From positions 496,001-560,000 of the forward strand of contig NZ_CP144164.1 of the NCBI RefSeq assembly GCF_037478005.1: a stretch of DNA of 64,000 nucleotides, written 5' to 3'. Shown piece after piece: positions 55,887-64,000 of the stretch. Below the pieces are notes generated by a model that was given only the letters and a program-made list of their open reading frames with translations, was not told where the DNA came from and made no database searches. The stretch's first letter is position 1. Every line of letters begins with the position of its first letter. Source of the stretch: Alteromonas sp. M12. Lineage in GTDB: Bacteria; Pseudomonadota; Gammaproteobacteria; Enterobacterales; Alteromonadaceae. Both the position numbers and the translations under genes were made by a program.

Positions 55887-57248
55887 TTATTCGTTTACTT
55901 GCCTTTTACTTCCGATACCTTGAATAGCGCCAATACCATATATTGGATCTCTCCCTTTTGGACCTAAGTCAATCGCTTGGTCTGATAGGGACGCTAAAAC
56001 AGCGTCGCGATAACTCTGTTTCATATTTTTCGAGTTTTCCAGCAAACATGCAATCGCTGCTGACACCACTGGCGCAGCCATAGATGTGCCCGATTCTTTG
56101 CTTAACCCCCCCATCGCCTGAGCAGTAATCACGTTTACACCCAACGCGGAATAATCTATATAATCGCCTCGATTCGACCAGCGATATGGTTTTAAATTAT
56201 TGTCGAACGCACTCACTGCTATGACTTCATCATATCCTGCTGGATAAACTGCTTGGGCAGCAGGTCCTTCATTTCCGGCAGCAGCAACGATAATCGTTCC
56301 TTGCTGGATAGCGGCTGTAATCATTCGATTTAAAATTCGGTTATCTGGGCCAGCCAAACTCATGTTGATTACTGTAACCTTTTCCTCTACTAACCAGTTT
56401 AATGCATCAATCATGGCGCTTAATGTTGCACCCTGGGAGTAGTCGGATTGCCGATAAAACACTTCTGCAGAGTATAAATGTGCTTGCGGTAATAATGGAA
56501 TCAGCGTGTTGAATTCTCCTATCAACACCCCTGCGACAGCTGTGCCGTGCAGTGCGGGAGAATTTAAGTTCTTGGTTAAAAAAGACTTCGCAGTGATCTT
56601 CGCTTTTGCAAACGCAGGGTGCGTTCGAGCGACTGCGCTGTCGATCATGCCGATTCGTGCAGTCGTAGTACACAATGATTGGTTTATTGGCTTGTGTGCC
56701 GTATCAAAAGCGGTTTGCGGTGTCTGGGATTGCGCCGTATAAATATGATTTCTATCTAAGGTTGCAAATGCTTCTTGGGTTAAATGTTTAGCTAATGCGG
56801 ATTTTGAGTCTAAATGGGACGGAATTGTAAATCGCAAAATAGACAATCCTAATCCTGAATATGTTGAATCCGAATTAATCACAGCGCCTAAACCAGTTAA
56901 AGTCTGTTTGGTTTGTTCATCTGCTAATATCATCCATTGGTTTTGGACCGCTCTCCATCCATCATCCAATTTGACTTCTACAAAAGCTGGGTTGCTAAGG
57001 TCAGCGCCTATCGCTAAAGTTTTCGGTAATGTTGTTAAGGGTTCTGTTATTAAGTTTTCTAACGCTGGCATCTCACTGAGCGCAAAGGGCTCTTTTACTT
57101 CTTCAACGATTATTTTTTGCTCTAATCGGTCGACTGTTTTTTCAATATTTTCAACTTGCTTAGTAATGCCTTGGGTATTAATTAATTGTGCCGAAGACAC
57201 CTGACTAAATGCCAACAAACTGAATATCGTTATTTTGATTCGCGTCAT
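55887..57248 (-). CDS. Exported subtilisin-like (S8) serine peptidase
   Basis: A 453-residue protease with a signal peptide (about 1-20), a coiled-coil segment (about 30-48, VENIEKTVDRLEQKI) and a pro-region resembling an inhibitor domain (to about 185). Catalytic residues: Asp near 201 in IGMIDSAVARTHPAF, His near 234 in ALHGTAVAGVL, Asn in AAAGNEGP and Ser near 388 in GTSMAAPVVSAA. The triad is complete. It is convergent to the barrel gene and divergent from the ECF sigma gene. The sigma-type promoter motif is not seen on its own strand. Confidence 0.88.
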   Translation of the reverse strand: MTRIKITIFSLLAFSQVSSAQLINTQGITKQVENIEKTVDRLEQKIIVEEVKEPFALSEMPALENLITEPLTTLPKTLAIGADLSNPAFVEVKLDDGWRAVQNQWMILADEQTKQTLTGLGAVINSDSTYSGLGLSILRFTIPSHLDSKSALAKHLTQEAFATLDRNHIYTAQSQTPQTAFDTAHKPINQSLCTTTARIGMIDSAVARTHPAFAKAKITAKSFLTKNLNSPALHGTAVAGVLIGEFNTLIPLLPQAHLYSAEVFYRQSDYSQGATLSAMIDALNWLVEEKVTVINMSLAGPDNRILNRMITAAIQQGTIIVAAAGNEGPAAQAVYPAGYDEVIAVSAFDNNLKPYRWSNRGDYIDYSALGVNVITAQAMGGLSKESGTSMAAPVVSAAIACLLENSKNMKQSYRDAVLASLSDQAIDLGPKGRDPIYGIGAIQGIGSKRQVNE

Positions 57249-57318
57249 GTTTACCTCTTGTGTTAATACTAAACTTGATTAGTAAACGTTTCAGCTAAAA
57301 ATAAATTTCATTTTATTT

Positions 57319-57344
57319 GGAATAAAATTTTAGTTCATTCGTTA
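57319..57344 (+). promoter_or_regulatory. ECF-type promoter of sigma factor gene
   Basis: GGAAT (57319-57323), 16 nt, CGTTA (57340-57344), about 35 nt before the start codon. The same boxes and spacing stand before the secreted-protein gene at 54046, indicating autoregulation. Confidence 0.7.
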
Positions 57345-57378
57345 ACTCAATAAAGATACAGAGAAAAGAGTAAAAACC

Positions 57379-57870
57379 ATGACTGACACCTTCGAAAAAA
57401 TCATACCTATGCTAAGGCGATTTGCGTTTTCGTTGACTGGTAGCCCAGCTGATGCAGATGATTTAGTTCAAGCTACTTTCGAAAAAATTCTAAAAAAAGG
57501 CGTGCCAGAGGATGTCGAGATCCTCAAATGGGCGTTCAAAGTGTGCCGCAATGTATGGATCGATGAATATCGTTCACGCAAGGTACGACTAAATGCGACG
57601 CACTCTCCAGAGTTACAAGAGCAAGTATCAAAAGAACAAGAGCCTCAGCATGAAGCGCAGGCACTGTTAACCCAAGTGAACCAAGCTATGGATTCACTAC
57701 CAAGTGACCAGCGTTCAATCTTGTCGTTAGTGGCATTGCAAGGCATGTCATATAAGGATGTTGCTGCCACCATGGAAGTTCCAGTAGGTACTGTTATGAG
57801 TCGCTTATCCAGGGCTAGAATGACTTTGCTGAATATGGTGAATCCACTGTCACATGGAGAAAAAGCATGA
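57379..57870 (+). CDS. ECF-type RNA polymerase sigma factor
   Basis: A 163-residue sigma factor. Region 2 is seen in RRFAFSLTGSPADADDLVQATFEKIL and ICRNVWIDEYRSRK-like VCRNVWIDEYRSRK, region 4 in LSLVALQGMSYKDVAATMEVPVGTVMSRLSRAR. Its stop overlaps the anti-sigma start (ATGA), a typical pair. The promoter in front matches that of the secreted-protein gene. Confidence 0.92.
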   Translation: MTDTFEKIIPMLRRFAFSLTGSPADADDLVQATFEKILKKGVPEDVEILKWAFKVCRNVWIDEYRSRKVRLNATHSPELQEQVSKEQEPQHEAQALLTQVNQAMDSLPSDQRSILSLVALQGMSYKDVAATMEVPVGTVMSRLSRARMTLLNMVNPLSHGEKA

Positions 57871-58610
57871 ACATTACTGATGAGATGTTGAGCGCATTTT
57901 TAGATGCGGAGTTGCCGGCAGAAGAAATGGAGCAAATTCGTCAAGCCCTTGAAAACGATGATGAATTAGTAATGCGCTTGGCAGAGATATCACAAGTTGA
58001 TCAGTGGGTTGTTGAAAATGCACAGCAAATGGATCAAACCCCAGAGCCTTCAATATTGGTTGAACTTGCCCGGAAAATTGATGCAGGAAATGATAAGACC
58101 AACGACGCAATAAAAAACAATGTGGTACAGATATCAGCTCAAAAAAAGCGTAAACCGAGCATAAAACTACCTTATTCATTAGCAGCAGGAGTAGCTTTAA
58201 TTTTAGCTGTTGGCGTTTTAACCATCAACCAGCCGACTTTTGAATCAAGTGTTTCTGCTGATATTGCCAGTATATTAGATTCCACTATGAGTGGACAGAC
58301 AACCTTGACGACAAATGGATTAGCAGTTAAACCGCAGCTTAGTTTTGCTACTCAAAATGGCGAATTGTGCCGTCAATACCAATTGTCTGAAGCTGAAATT
58401 AGCAGTACCAACATCGCCTGCAAACAAACCAATGGTTGGCATATAAAAGCTAAACATTCAGAACAAGGTTCGCCAAGCAGTGGCAGCTATCAAACAGCAT
58501 CAAATCAACAACAACTTGATGCTGTAATAGACCAAATTATTAGCGGTGCTCCGCTGGACAGAGCGCAGGAACAACAAGCCATTGTTAATCAATGGCAAAG
58601 TAATCAATAA
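57867..58610 (+). CDS. Transmembrane anti-sigma factor
   Basis: A 247-residue protein. The N-terminal part (about 1-60, MLSAFLDAELPAEEMEQIRQALENDDEL) has the anti-sigma fold without the zinc-binding His/Cys set. One TM segment (about 107-125, YSLAAGVALILAVGVL) separates it from a periplasmic domain with two cysteines (LCRQYQLSEAEISSTNIAC). It overlaps the sigma gene by 4 nt. Signal-induced proteolysis is possible; a nearby exported serine peptidase fits but is not shown to act on it. Confidence 0.85.
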   Translation: MNITDEMLSAFLDAELPAEEMEQIRQALENDDELVMRLAEISQVDQWVVENAQQMDQTPEPSILVELARKIDAGNDKTNDAIKNNVVQISAQKKRKPSIKLPYSLAAGVALILAVGVLTINQPTFESSVSADIASILDSTMSGQTTLTTNGLAVKPQLSFATQNGELCRQYQLSEAEISSTNIACKQTNGWHIKAKHSEQGSPSSGSYQTASNQQQLDAVIDQIISGAPLDRAQEQQAIVNQWQSNQ

Positions 58611-58636
58611 ATACATTAAAAAGTAAGAGGTGAAAT

Positions 58637-59161
58637 ATGAAATCTATCATGCTGTTTTTATCAATCGTACTATTCGTGTCAGGCTGTGCTTCGAAACCTG
58701 ATTATCGTGCTGCACAAAATGGTTCAGTTGGATATAGCGAGCAAAAAATTACTGATGACCGTTACCGAGTACAATTCAAAAGTTTCTCAAAAAGTGTTGC
58801 AGATGCCTCAGATTTTGCATTGCTTAGATCAGCTCAATTAACTCAACAGCAGGGGTTTGATTGGTTTGTTATCACCAACAAAGAAACCTTTGTAGAGTCG
58901 CAGAAGCTCCAACCTGCATCATCATTGGGCCTGAGTCATCAACGTCAAATAGAGCGTGAATGCGGATTGATAACTTGTAACTCTTATGAGCGACCGTCTA
59001 CCGAGTTAGGCATGAGCATGAATACTAGGGCAGGGAATGAGCGCAAAGAAATCCATAGCATTTTAGATATTCGGATGGGAAAAGGAACGAAATTGAGCGA
59101 AGAGGCTTATGGTGCACAAGATGTAATCGATAATTTAATAGAAAAATCTAAAAATGATTAA
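58637..59161 (+). CDS. CC0125/CC1285-family lipoprotein
   Basis: A 174-residue lipoprotein with Cys17 in VLFVSGC. The pattern DDRYRVQFKSFSKSVADASDFALLRSAQLTQQQGFDWFVI fits the family named for Caulobacter proteins; their function is unknown. It is 26 nt after the anti-sigma gene with AGAGGTG as ribosome-binding site, so it is part of the sigma operon, followed by a terminator. Confidence 0.78.
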   Translation: MKSIMLFLSIVLFVSGCASKPDYRAAQNGSVGYSEQKITDDRYRVQFKSFSKSVADASDFALLRSAQLTQQQGFDWFVITNKETFVESQKLQPASSLGLSHQRQIERECGLITCNSYERPSTELGMSMNTRAGNERKEIHSILDIRMGKGTKLSEEAYGAQDVIDNLIEKSKND

Positions 59162-59200
59162 ACTGAGCGGCAATTGATAATAGCTATAGGTAAGAGTTTT

Positions 59201-59222
59201 TGGGGGTTTAAGCCCCCTTTAT
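59201..59222 (+). terminator. Terminator of sigma/lipoprotein operon
   Basis: GGGGG-TTTAAG-CCCCC with TTTAT behind it, separating this operon from the ribosomal operon. Confidence 0.75.
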
Positions 59223-59240
59223 CTTCCAATGAAATATATG

Positions 59241-59269
59241 TTGCCTTAAGTGTTGGCTTTGTATACAAT
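59241..59269 (+). promoter_or_regulatory. Predicted promoter of rpsF operon
   Basis: TTGCCT (59241-59246), 17 nt, TACAAT (59264-59269). Confidence 0.7.
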
Positions 59270-59310
59270 TCGCGCCCTTAAATCAGCTATCACCTTTAGT
59301 TCCTTGTCTC

Positions 59311-59355
59311 AATACAGTTTGGCTGAGCTGTAAGAGGCTACAACCGTAAGGAGCA
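59311..59355 (+). promoter_or_regulatory. Probable S6:S18-binding leader of rpsF mRNA
   Basis: The 5' leader ends GTAAGAGGCTACAACCGTAAGG and closely resembles the E. coli rpsF leader. In it, a CCG within a stem binds the S6:S18 complex and represses translation. Assignment is by sequence resemblance. Confidence 0.55.
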
Positions 59356-59358
59356 ACA

Positions 59359-59781
59359 ATGCGTCATTACGAAATCGTGTTTATGGTCCACCCTGACCAA
59401 AGTGAACAAGTTCCTGGTATGATTGAACGTTATACCGGAATAATCACAAACGACGGCGGAACTATCCACCGTTTAGAAGATTGGGGCCGCCGTCAATTGG
59501 CATATCCAATCGAAAAATTACATAAAGCACACTACGTACTAATCAATGCTGAAGCTACTGCAGAAGCAATTGAAGAGCTAGAAACTGCTTTCCGTTTTAA
59601 TGATATTGTTCTTCGTAACCTTGTTATGCGTACCAAAGGAGCTGAAACTGAACAGTCTCCAATGGCGAAAGAAGAACGTCGTGATGATCGTCGTGATGAC
59701 CGTCGTCCAGAGCGTTCTGAAAAGCAAGAAGAAGCACCTGCTGCAGCTGTAGAGCCTGCTAGCACTGAAGATCAAGCATAA
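59359..59781 (+). CDS. rpsF: Ribosomal protein S6
   Basis: 30S protein S6, 140 residues, binding partner of S18. The core ([21 protein letters not shown], then [22 protein letters not shown]) is typical. After residue 100 there is a charged C-terminal extension with repeated RRDDRR, followed by an Ala/Glu-rich tail; E. coli S6 also has a variable acidic tail. It begins a three-gene operon with rpsR and rplI. Confidence 0.97.
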   Translation: MRHYEIVFMVHPDQSEQVPGMIERYTGIITNDGGTIHRLEDWGRRQLAYPIEKLHKAHYVLINAEATAEAIEELETAFRFNDIVLRNLVMRTKGAETEQSPMAKEERRDDRRDDRRPERSEKQEEAPAAAVEPASTEDQA

Positions 59782-59792
59782 GGAGACAGATA

Positions 59793-60020
59793 ATGGCTCG
59801 TTTTTTTAGACGTCGTAAATTTTGCCGTTTCTCAGCTGAAGGTGTTGTCCAGATCGATTATAAAGACATCGCTTTGCTGAAAAACTATATCACTGAAAGT
59901 GGTAAAATCGTACCAAGCCGTATCACTGGAACTAGCGCTAAATATCAGCGTCAGTTGTCAACTGCTATCAAGCGCGCGCGCTTCCTAGCATTGCTTCCAT
60001 ATACTGATTCTCACAAGTAA
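59793..60020 (+). CDS. rpsR: Ribosomal protein S18
   Basis: 30S protein S18, 75 residues, starting [17 protein letters not shown] and with [14 protein letters not shown]. It begins 11 nt after the rpsF stop, leaving no room for priB, which stands between these genes in E. coli. GGAG precedes the ATG. Confidence 0.97.
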   Translation: MARFFRRRKFCRFSAEGVVQIDYKDIALLKNYITESGKIVPSRITGTSAKYQRQLSTAIKRARFLALLPYTDSHK

Positions 60021-60048
60021 TCGTTGGCGTAAATAAGAGGTAGCAAAG

Positions 60049-60501
60049 ATGGAAATCATTCTACTAGACAAGATCGCCAACCTGGGCGGCTTGGGTGACA
60101 CTGTCACTGTAAAATCAGGATATGCACGTAACTTCCTTTTTCCTCAGAAAAAAGCAGTTCCTGCAACTAAAGCAAATGTAGAAAAGTTTGAAGCACAACG
60201 TGCTGAACTTGAAGCAAGCATTGCTGCGACTTTAGCTACTGCTGAAGCGCGTGCTGCTAAAATCGTTGAGCTTGGTGAAGTAACTATTGCTTCTCCAGCT
60301 GGTGACGAAGGTAAGCTTTTCGGTTCAGTTGGTACTCGTGATATTGCTGATGCAATCACAGCTGCTGGCGTTGAAGTTGCAAAATCTGAAGTTAAATTGC
60401 CTACTGGTACTTTGCGTGAAACTGGCGAGTTTGAAATTGACTTACAGTTACACTCAGATGTAATGACCACTGTTAAATTGGTTATCATCCAAGAAGCATA
60501 A
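60049..60501 (+). CDS. rplI: Ribosomal protein L9
   Basis: 50S protein L9, 150 residues, with N-terminal domain [19 protein letters not shown], the central helix ([16 protein letters not shown]) and the C-terminal domain [12 protein letters not shown]. Last gene of the operon, followed by a strong terminator. Confidence 0.97.
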   Translation: MEIILLDKIANLGGLGDTVTVKSGYARNFLFPQKKAVPATKANVEKFEAQRAELEASIAATLATAEARAAKIVELGEVTIASPAGDEGKLFGSVGTRDIADAITAAGVEVAKSEVKLPTGTLRETGEFEIDLQLHSDVMTTVKLVIIQEA

Positions 60502-60521
60502 ATCTTAGATTTATAGACTTT

Positions 60522-60549
60522 AAAAACCTCGCTTCGGCGGGGTTTTTTT
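60522..60549 (+). terminator. Terminator of the ribosomal-protein operon
   Basis: AAAAACCTCGC-TTCG-GCGGGG-TTTTTT, a tetraloop hairpin with a T-run. Confidence 0.92.
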
Positions 60550-60558
60550 ATGCCAAAA

Positions 60559-60990
60559 GAAAAATATGGCCCATGTGCTTTTAGCTCAAGGAGTGTTGCT
60601 GTATGTCTAACGGGATAAATCCCGTGCTACAGGGATGTGTAGCCATGGGCTTTTAGCTCATGGAGTGTTGCTGTATGCCCAACGGGATAAATCCCGTGCT
60701 ACAGGGATGTGTAGCCATGGGCTTTTAGCTTATGGGATGTTGCTGTATGCCCAACGGGATAAATCCCGTGCTACAGGGATGTGTAGCCATTGGCTTTAGC
60801 CTATGGAATGTTGCTGTATGTCCAACGGGATAAATCCCGTGCTACAGGAATGTGTAGCCATGGGTTTTTAGCCTATGGAATGTTGGTGTATGCCCAACGG
60901 GATAAATCCCGTGCTACAGGGATGTGTAGCCATGGGCTTTTAGCTCATGGAATGTTGCTGTATGCCTAACGGGATAAATCCCGTGCTACA
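60559..60990. repeat. REPIN-like array, six copies of about 72 bp
   Basis: Each copy holds a left REP (GTAGCCATGGGCTTTTAGCT type) and a right inverted REP, AACGGGATAAATCCCGT followed by GCTAC, which is GTAGC plus a hairpin on the other strand. Right halves end at 60630, 60702, 60774, 60845, 60917 and 60989, a period of 71 or 72 bp. The leftmost copy is incomplete on its left side. A pair of inverted GTAG-flanked hairpins is the definition of a REPIN. The array fills the whole gap between the rplI terminator and the stop of the convergent TPR gene. Confidence 0.85.
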
Positions 60991-60991
60991 A

Positions 60992-63811
60992 TCAACCTTT
61001 GTTGATTTCTTCAAGCAGTGCTTGAGCGTTGGATTTTTCGGCGAAATACACATTTTCAGCCAGTATCTCGTTCAGTAGCCGCTCAGCTTGTTTGATTTTG
61101 TCTAGTTTTGTTAATGTGTAAGCTAGATGATATTTCAGGTTTGGGTTGCTTGCATCTCGAGTCATCGCATCGCGCAATACAGTGATACTTTTTTCGTAAT
61201 CGCCTTGTTTGGCAAGTATCCATCCATAGTTGCTTAGAATATTTACATTGTCGTCATCCAGTGCCATAGCTTGCAAAGAATAATCTGCGCTTTTGTTCAA
61301 ATCATCTGGTAAGTATAAATAAGCCAAACGATTAAGTAGTGCCGCTTTATTTGGCATATTATCGGTCTCTAGAAGATGTTGATAGTGTTCGATAGCAATG
61401 GATGATTGACCATAGTAAAAATGGAATTGCGCAAGTAGGCTTCGTGGAAAATAGCTCTGTGGATATTTGTCTACAATTTGATTGAGCACGGTTAAAAACT
61501 CATTTTCTGACATTCCATTGGCAACGTGTGCATAAAGTTTTGCCAAGGCTAATTCGTATTTGTCGTCTATTTTTAATATTTGTAAATAGTACTGTTTGGC
61601 AATGTCAAACTGCTGTTTTGTATCATTTAACTCGCCAAGTTTTAATAATACATCTGGGTTATCTGAATTGCTTTGAACTAGTTCGTTAAGTTGTTTTTCA
61701 GCTTGCTTGAGATTGTCTGAAGTAATTAATTGAGACACCCATTGTAAGTGTAAACTGATGTCATTAGGGTTTAGTTTATGGGCTTGTGCGACAGCGGATA
61801 ACGCTTTTTCTTTCTCATTTACGGCTAAATACAACTGACTAAGCGCCAGTAAATTAAATGCCGTTTTTTCAATAAGCTTTTCGTATTTACTAATTGCTCT
61901 TAAAGCTTTTGCTTCGTCTTTTAACTTTATGAGAAGTTGTGCTTCTTTTAACACATACAGCGGGTAACGCGGTTCTAAGCGTTGAAGACTTTGCGCTAGA
62001 CGCAAGGCTGGAGTGAAGTTGCCCTGACTTTCGTTTATTTGTAACAAACCTTCCATTGCCTGTAAATTATTTATATCTTGCTTCAAAATCGACTGATATA
62101 GGTTGCTAGCCCTATCTGTATTAGACATCGCTAAGTTGATTCTGGCTAAACGTAGTTTAACTGCAATATCGCTGGTATTAATACTGAGTAATTTTTCTAG
62201 TGTTAGTAGGGCTTCTGGGTAACGCTTTAAGCGACTTTGCACAGTAGCAAGGTTATATAAAGCAGAATAAGACTCTGGGTTTTCTGCTAGAACATTTTGT
62301 ATGGCGTCCATTGCTGCAAAATCTTGTCCTTGCATGATCAGCATAGCCGTATTTAGGTTCTTAACGTCCACATCGTTAGGCATTAACTTTTTGAGTGTGG
62401 TTAGACTTCGGTCTGCAGAACTAAGCTTCTTTGCATCCATGTTTACCATGCAATGTTCAATTAGGACCTTCTTATTTTCAGGGTAGGCAATCATCAACTT
62501 TTCTAATTCAGCCAAAGCGATGTCAGTTTTTCCCCTTGCTATAGCTACCTGAATAGCAAATAGTTTGTATTCCACTTGTTCAGAAAAGTCATCTTCAAGC
62601 CTATCTAATAATGCCACAGCCCTATGAGGTTTATGGTTTACCAAATACAGACCGCCTAAAAATAATGACTGGGAAAGATTATTGGTTATTTGTAACTGAT
62701 ATTTTTCGAATACGTCTAACGCAGCATCAAAGTCGTAAAGTGCCGAATAGGTTTTAGCTAACAGGTAGGCCGACTGAAACTCACCACCGGAGCGTAAATT
62801 GTATTCTGCTAAATCGTCTCTCGCGCTTTGATACTGGCCAAGTAGAAAGGAAACCGTCCCTCTGAGGTATGAAAATGTCGGATACTCATCGATCAAGTAT
62901 CTTGGTAAACCATTGAGTCGATTTGCCAATACTTGCATTTGTTTATAACCGTCACTCTGGTTAGCAGTTTTAACCGCTAACCAGTTGCGTGCGAATTGCA
63001 CGTATAAGTCATTGGGAGACTCTACTAATAACTTGTCTGATAAAGAAAATGCTTTATCGAGGTCATTACTGGCAATGTAAGCATCGACGAGGTTACGGGC
63101 GATTGCTGGTTCACGGGGATTGATCTCAAGGGCTCTGTTTAAGAACATGATTGCTTGTTCAATATCACCTTGAGATCGAGCTAGTTGCCCTCTTAAACGC
63201 CAAGTTTCAGCATTTTCTGATGAGATTTTTAAGGCTTTTTCTAATAATTTGTCGACCAGTGAATAGTTTTTTTCGATCAGCGCTATTGTGGCCTGTCCAT
63301 TAATTGAATCAATGTGACCGGCATCAATAGCTAAATTTTGTTGATAAAACTGATTGGAGCATTGGTAATCGCGCAAGTTGATGCAGGCTGTTGCTTTGAA
63401 TATATTCCATTTCATTTGATTTTTTTGCGATAGCCTACCGCTATAGTCGAGCTCTACTAAATATTTATACTTTTTAAGGTTGAGCAGGGTTTCTGCCCAA
63501 TCAGCAAACACTAGGTTAATATCTACATGGGAGCGGATGGCTTCGCCAATCTGTTTTTCTGCATCTTCATATAGTTTGTTTTTTACCAGTAATTTGCTCA
63601 ATAGTACTTTCGCTGATAAATCATTAGGGTTGTCTTGAAGTGCATTTTTAACGTGGATATAGGCTTCTTCATATTGTCCCTGGTCGAAGTTCGAAAGTGC
63701 TTTTTCATAATCAGAGTTATTTGCATTGACAACCTGAGTGAGCGCGCAACCGGCTATCAAAATGATTAATTTAATTTTGTAAAAACGGTACTTCAGGTAA
63801 TTTCTTTTCAT
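60992..63811 (-). CDS. PrsT-like TPR lipoprotein of the PEP-CTERM system
   Basis: A 939-residue exported protein; LIAGC gives a possible lipidated Cys at 22. The whole body is TPR repeats (SNFDQGQYEEAYIHVKNALQDNPND, LRGQLARSQGDIEQAIMFLNRALEINPREP and so on to the C-terminus). Length, N-terminus and repeat spacing fit PrsT, the TPR lipoprotein associated with exosortase/PEP-CTERM clusters. The fragment at the right edge also looks like a PEP-CTERM end, which supports the context. The stop lies directly beside the REPIN array. Confidence 0.75.
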   Translation of the reverse strand: MKRNYLKYRFYKIKLIILIAGCALTQVVNANNSDYEKALSNFDQGQYEEAYIHVKNALQDNPNDLSAKVLLSKLLVKNKLYEDAEKQIGEAIRSHVDINLVFADWAETLLNLKKYKYLVELDYSGRLSQKNQMKWNIFKATACINLRDYQCSNQFYQQNLAIDAGHIDSINGQATIALIEKNYSLVDKLLEKALKISSENAETWRLRGQLARSQGDIEQAIMFLNRALEINPREPAIARNLVDAYIASNDLDKAFSLSDKLLVESPNDLYVQFARNWLAVKTANQSDGYKQMQVLANRLNGLPRYLIDEYPTFSYLRGTVSFLLGQYQSARDDLAEYNLRSGGEFQSAYLLAKTYSALYDFDAALDVFEKYQLQITNNLSQSLFLGGLYLVNHKPHRAVALLDRLEDDFSEQVEYKLFAIQVAIARGKTDIALAELEKLMIAYPENKKVLIEHCMVNMDAKKLSSADRSLTTLKKLMPNDVDVKNLNTAMLIMQGQDFAAMDAIQNVLAENPESYSALYNLATVQSRLKRYPEALLTLEKLLSINTSDIAVKLRLARINLAMSNTDRASNLYQSILKQDINNLQAMEGLLQINESQGNFTPALRLAQSLQRLEPRYPLYVLKEAQLLIKLKDEAKALRAISKYEKLIEKTAFNLLALSQLYLAVNEKEKALSAVAQAHKLNPNDISLHLQWVSQLITSDNLKQAEKQLNELVQSNSDNPDVLLKLGELNDTKQQFDIAKQYYLQILKIDDKYELALAKLYAHVANGMSENEFLTVLNQIVDKYPQSYFPRSLLAQFHFYYGQSSIAIEHYQHLLETDNMPNKAALLNRLAYLYLPDDLNKSADYSLQAMALDDDNVNILSNYGWILAKQGDYEKSITVLRDAMTRDASNPNLKYHLAYTLTKLDKIKQAERLLNEILAENVYFAEKSNAQALLEEINKG

Positions 63812-63912
63812 GGGGTCTCTGACGAATCAGGTTGCTATTTATAAGGGAAATACAGGCTTTAATTTACCTCGAAATGGGTTATTTAAAAAGCCACTTTGAT
63901 TAATACTAGATA

Positions 63913-63940
63913 TAAAAAAGCCCGCTAATTAACGGGCTTT
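63913..63940 (-). terminator. Terminator between prsT-like gene and edge gene
   Basis: AAAGCCCG-CTAATTAA-CGGGCTTT; on the minus strand it is followed by TTTTTTATA, so it ends the transcript of the gene at the right edge. Confidence 0.85.
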
Positions 63941-63957
63941 GAATTGATATAAAGTGC

Positions 63958-64000
63958 TTAAGATTTGATTCTACGTTTTCTGATCACTAGTAAACCCGAA
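63958..64000 (-). CDS. C-terminal end of a probable PEP-CTERM protein (partial)
   Basis: The only visible part of a gene continuing beyond the window. It reads SGLLVIRKRRIKS and a TAA stop, a short hydrophobic run followed by RKRR, the ending of PEP-CTERM sorting signals. It is on the same strand as and upstream of the PrsT-like gene. Confidence 0.5.
   Translation of the reverse strand, partial: SGLLVIRKRRIKS

Noticed and set aside
57249..57340. ECF promoter for the S8 peptidase
   Set aside because: The minus strand shows GAAAC and TAGTA at 16 nt but not the GGAAT/CGTTA boxes, so membership in the regulon is not supported.
59532..59775. Open frames opposite rpsF
   Set aside because: Serine/arginine-rich shadows of the repeated RRDD coding sequence.
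60559..60990. CRISPR array
   Set aside because: The units are repeated through their whole length; there are no unique spacers, and no cas genes are present.
63812..63912. Sigma-54 promoter before the PrsT-like gene
   Set aside because: A TGGC is present, but no GC at the required -12 distance.

Overview
The window looks like chromosomal DNA of a marine gammaproteobacterium of the order Alteromonadales (Glaciecola/Paraglaciecola/Aliiglaciecola-like). Reasons: the AT-rich composition, the rng-yhdP-nit-tldD-darP-pmbA housekeeping order, an ArcA very close to the enteric one, an MshQ-type surface protein, and PEP-CTERM genes. I see no integrase, transposase, phage gene or CRISPR array.

Layout. 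1-9096: conserved core (3' end of rng, yhdP, a nitrilase, tldD, darP, pmbA) with a REP cluster between tldD and darP. 9260-12201 (minus): sensor kinase, YfiR-like protein and arcA in one direction. 12335-18296: glgA with a small periplasmic protein, rsmC-trmB, a hydrolase, and mutY-yggX. 18473-19142: tRNA-Phe(GAA) followed by a tandem array in which each unit repeats the 3' end of the tRNA and a terminator. 19349-23756: a nitronate-monooxygenase-like enzyme, a PEP-CTERM protein behind a possible sigma-54 promoter, and an ArsR/SRPBCC/DUF4287 operon behind an 8-bp microsatellite. 23893-30138: a 2081-residue MshQ-like surface protein with seven plus seven repeats. 30222-34533: small lipoprotein, ABC exporter with an unlisted 50-residue ORF, dipeptidase, GST. 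34793-39427: TonB receptor and two secreted phosphatases. 39527-47234: small stress and metabolic genes (SRAP, methyltransferase, OsmC, flavin reductase, GFA, PPK2, DoxX/LysR) with two decayed stretches.

47298-53027 and 53984-59161 hold the two most system-like groups. The first is a minus-strand operon tonB - ECF sigma - membrane anti-sigma candidate - small protein resembling archaeal CTP-dependent riboflavin kinase, divergent from an nSTAND ATPase-TM-TPR protein. The second is a highly acidic, nearly Lys/Arg-free secreted protein, an outer-membrane barrel, a subtilisin, a second ECF sigma/anti-sigma pair and a lipoprotein. The sigma gene and the secreted-protein gene share the promoter motif GGAAT-N16-CGTTA, so this looks like a self-contained autoregulated envelope regulon.

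59201-64000: rpsF-rpsR-rplI without priB, a six-copy REPIN-like array, and a PrsT-like TPR lipoprotein of the PEP-CTERM/exosortase system. At the right edge is the last stretch of a further gene whose translated end looks like a PEP-CTERM tail, so the exosortase locus probably continues beyond the window.
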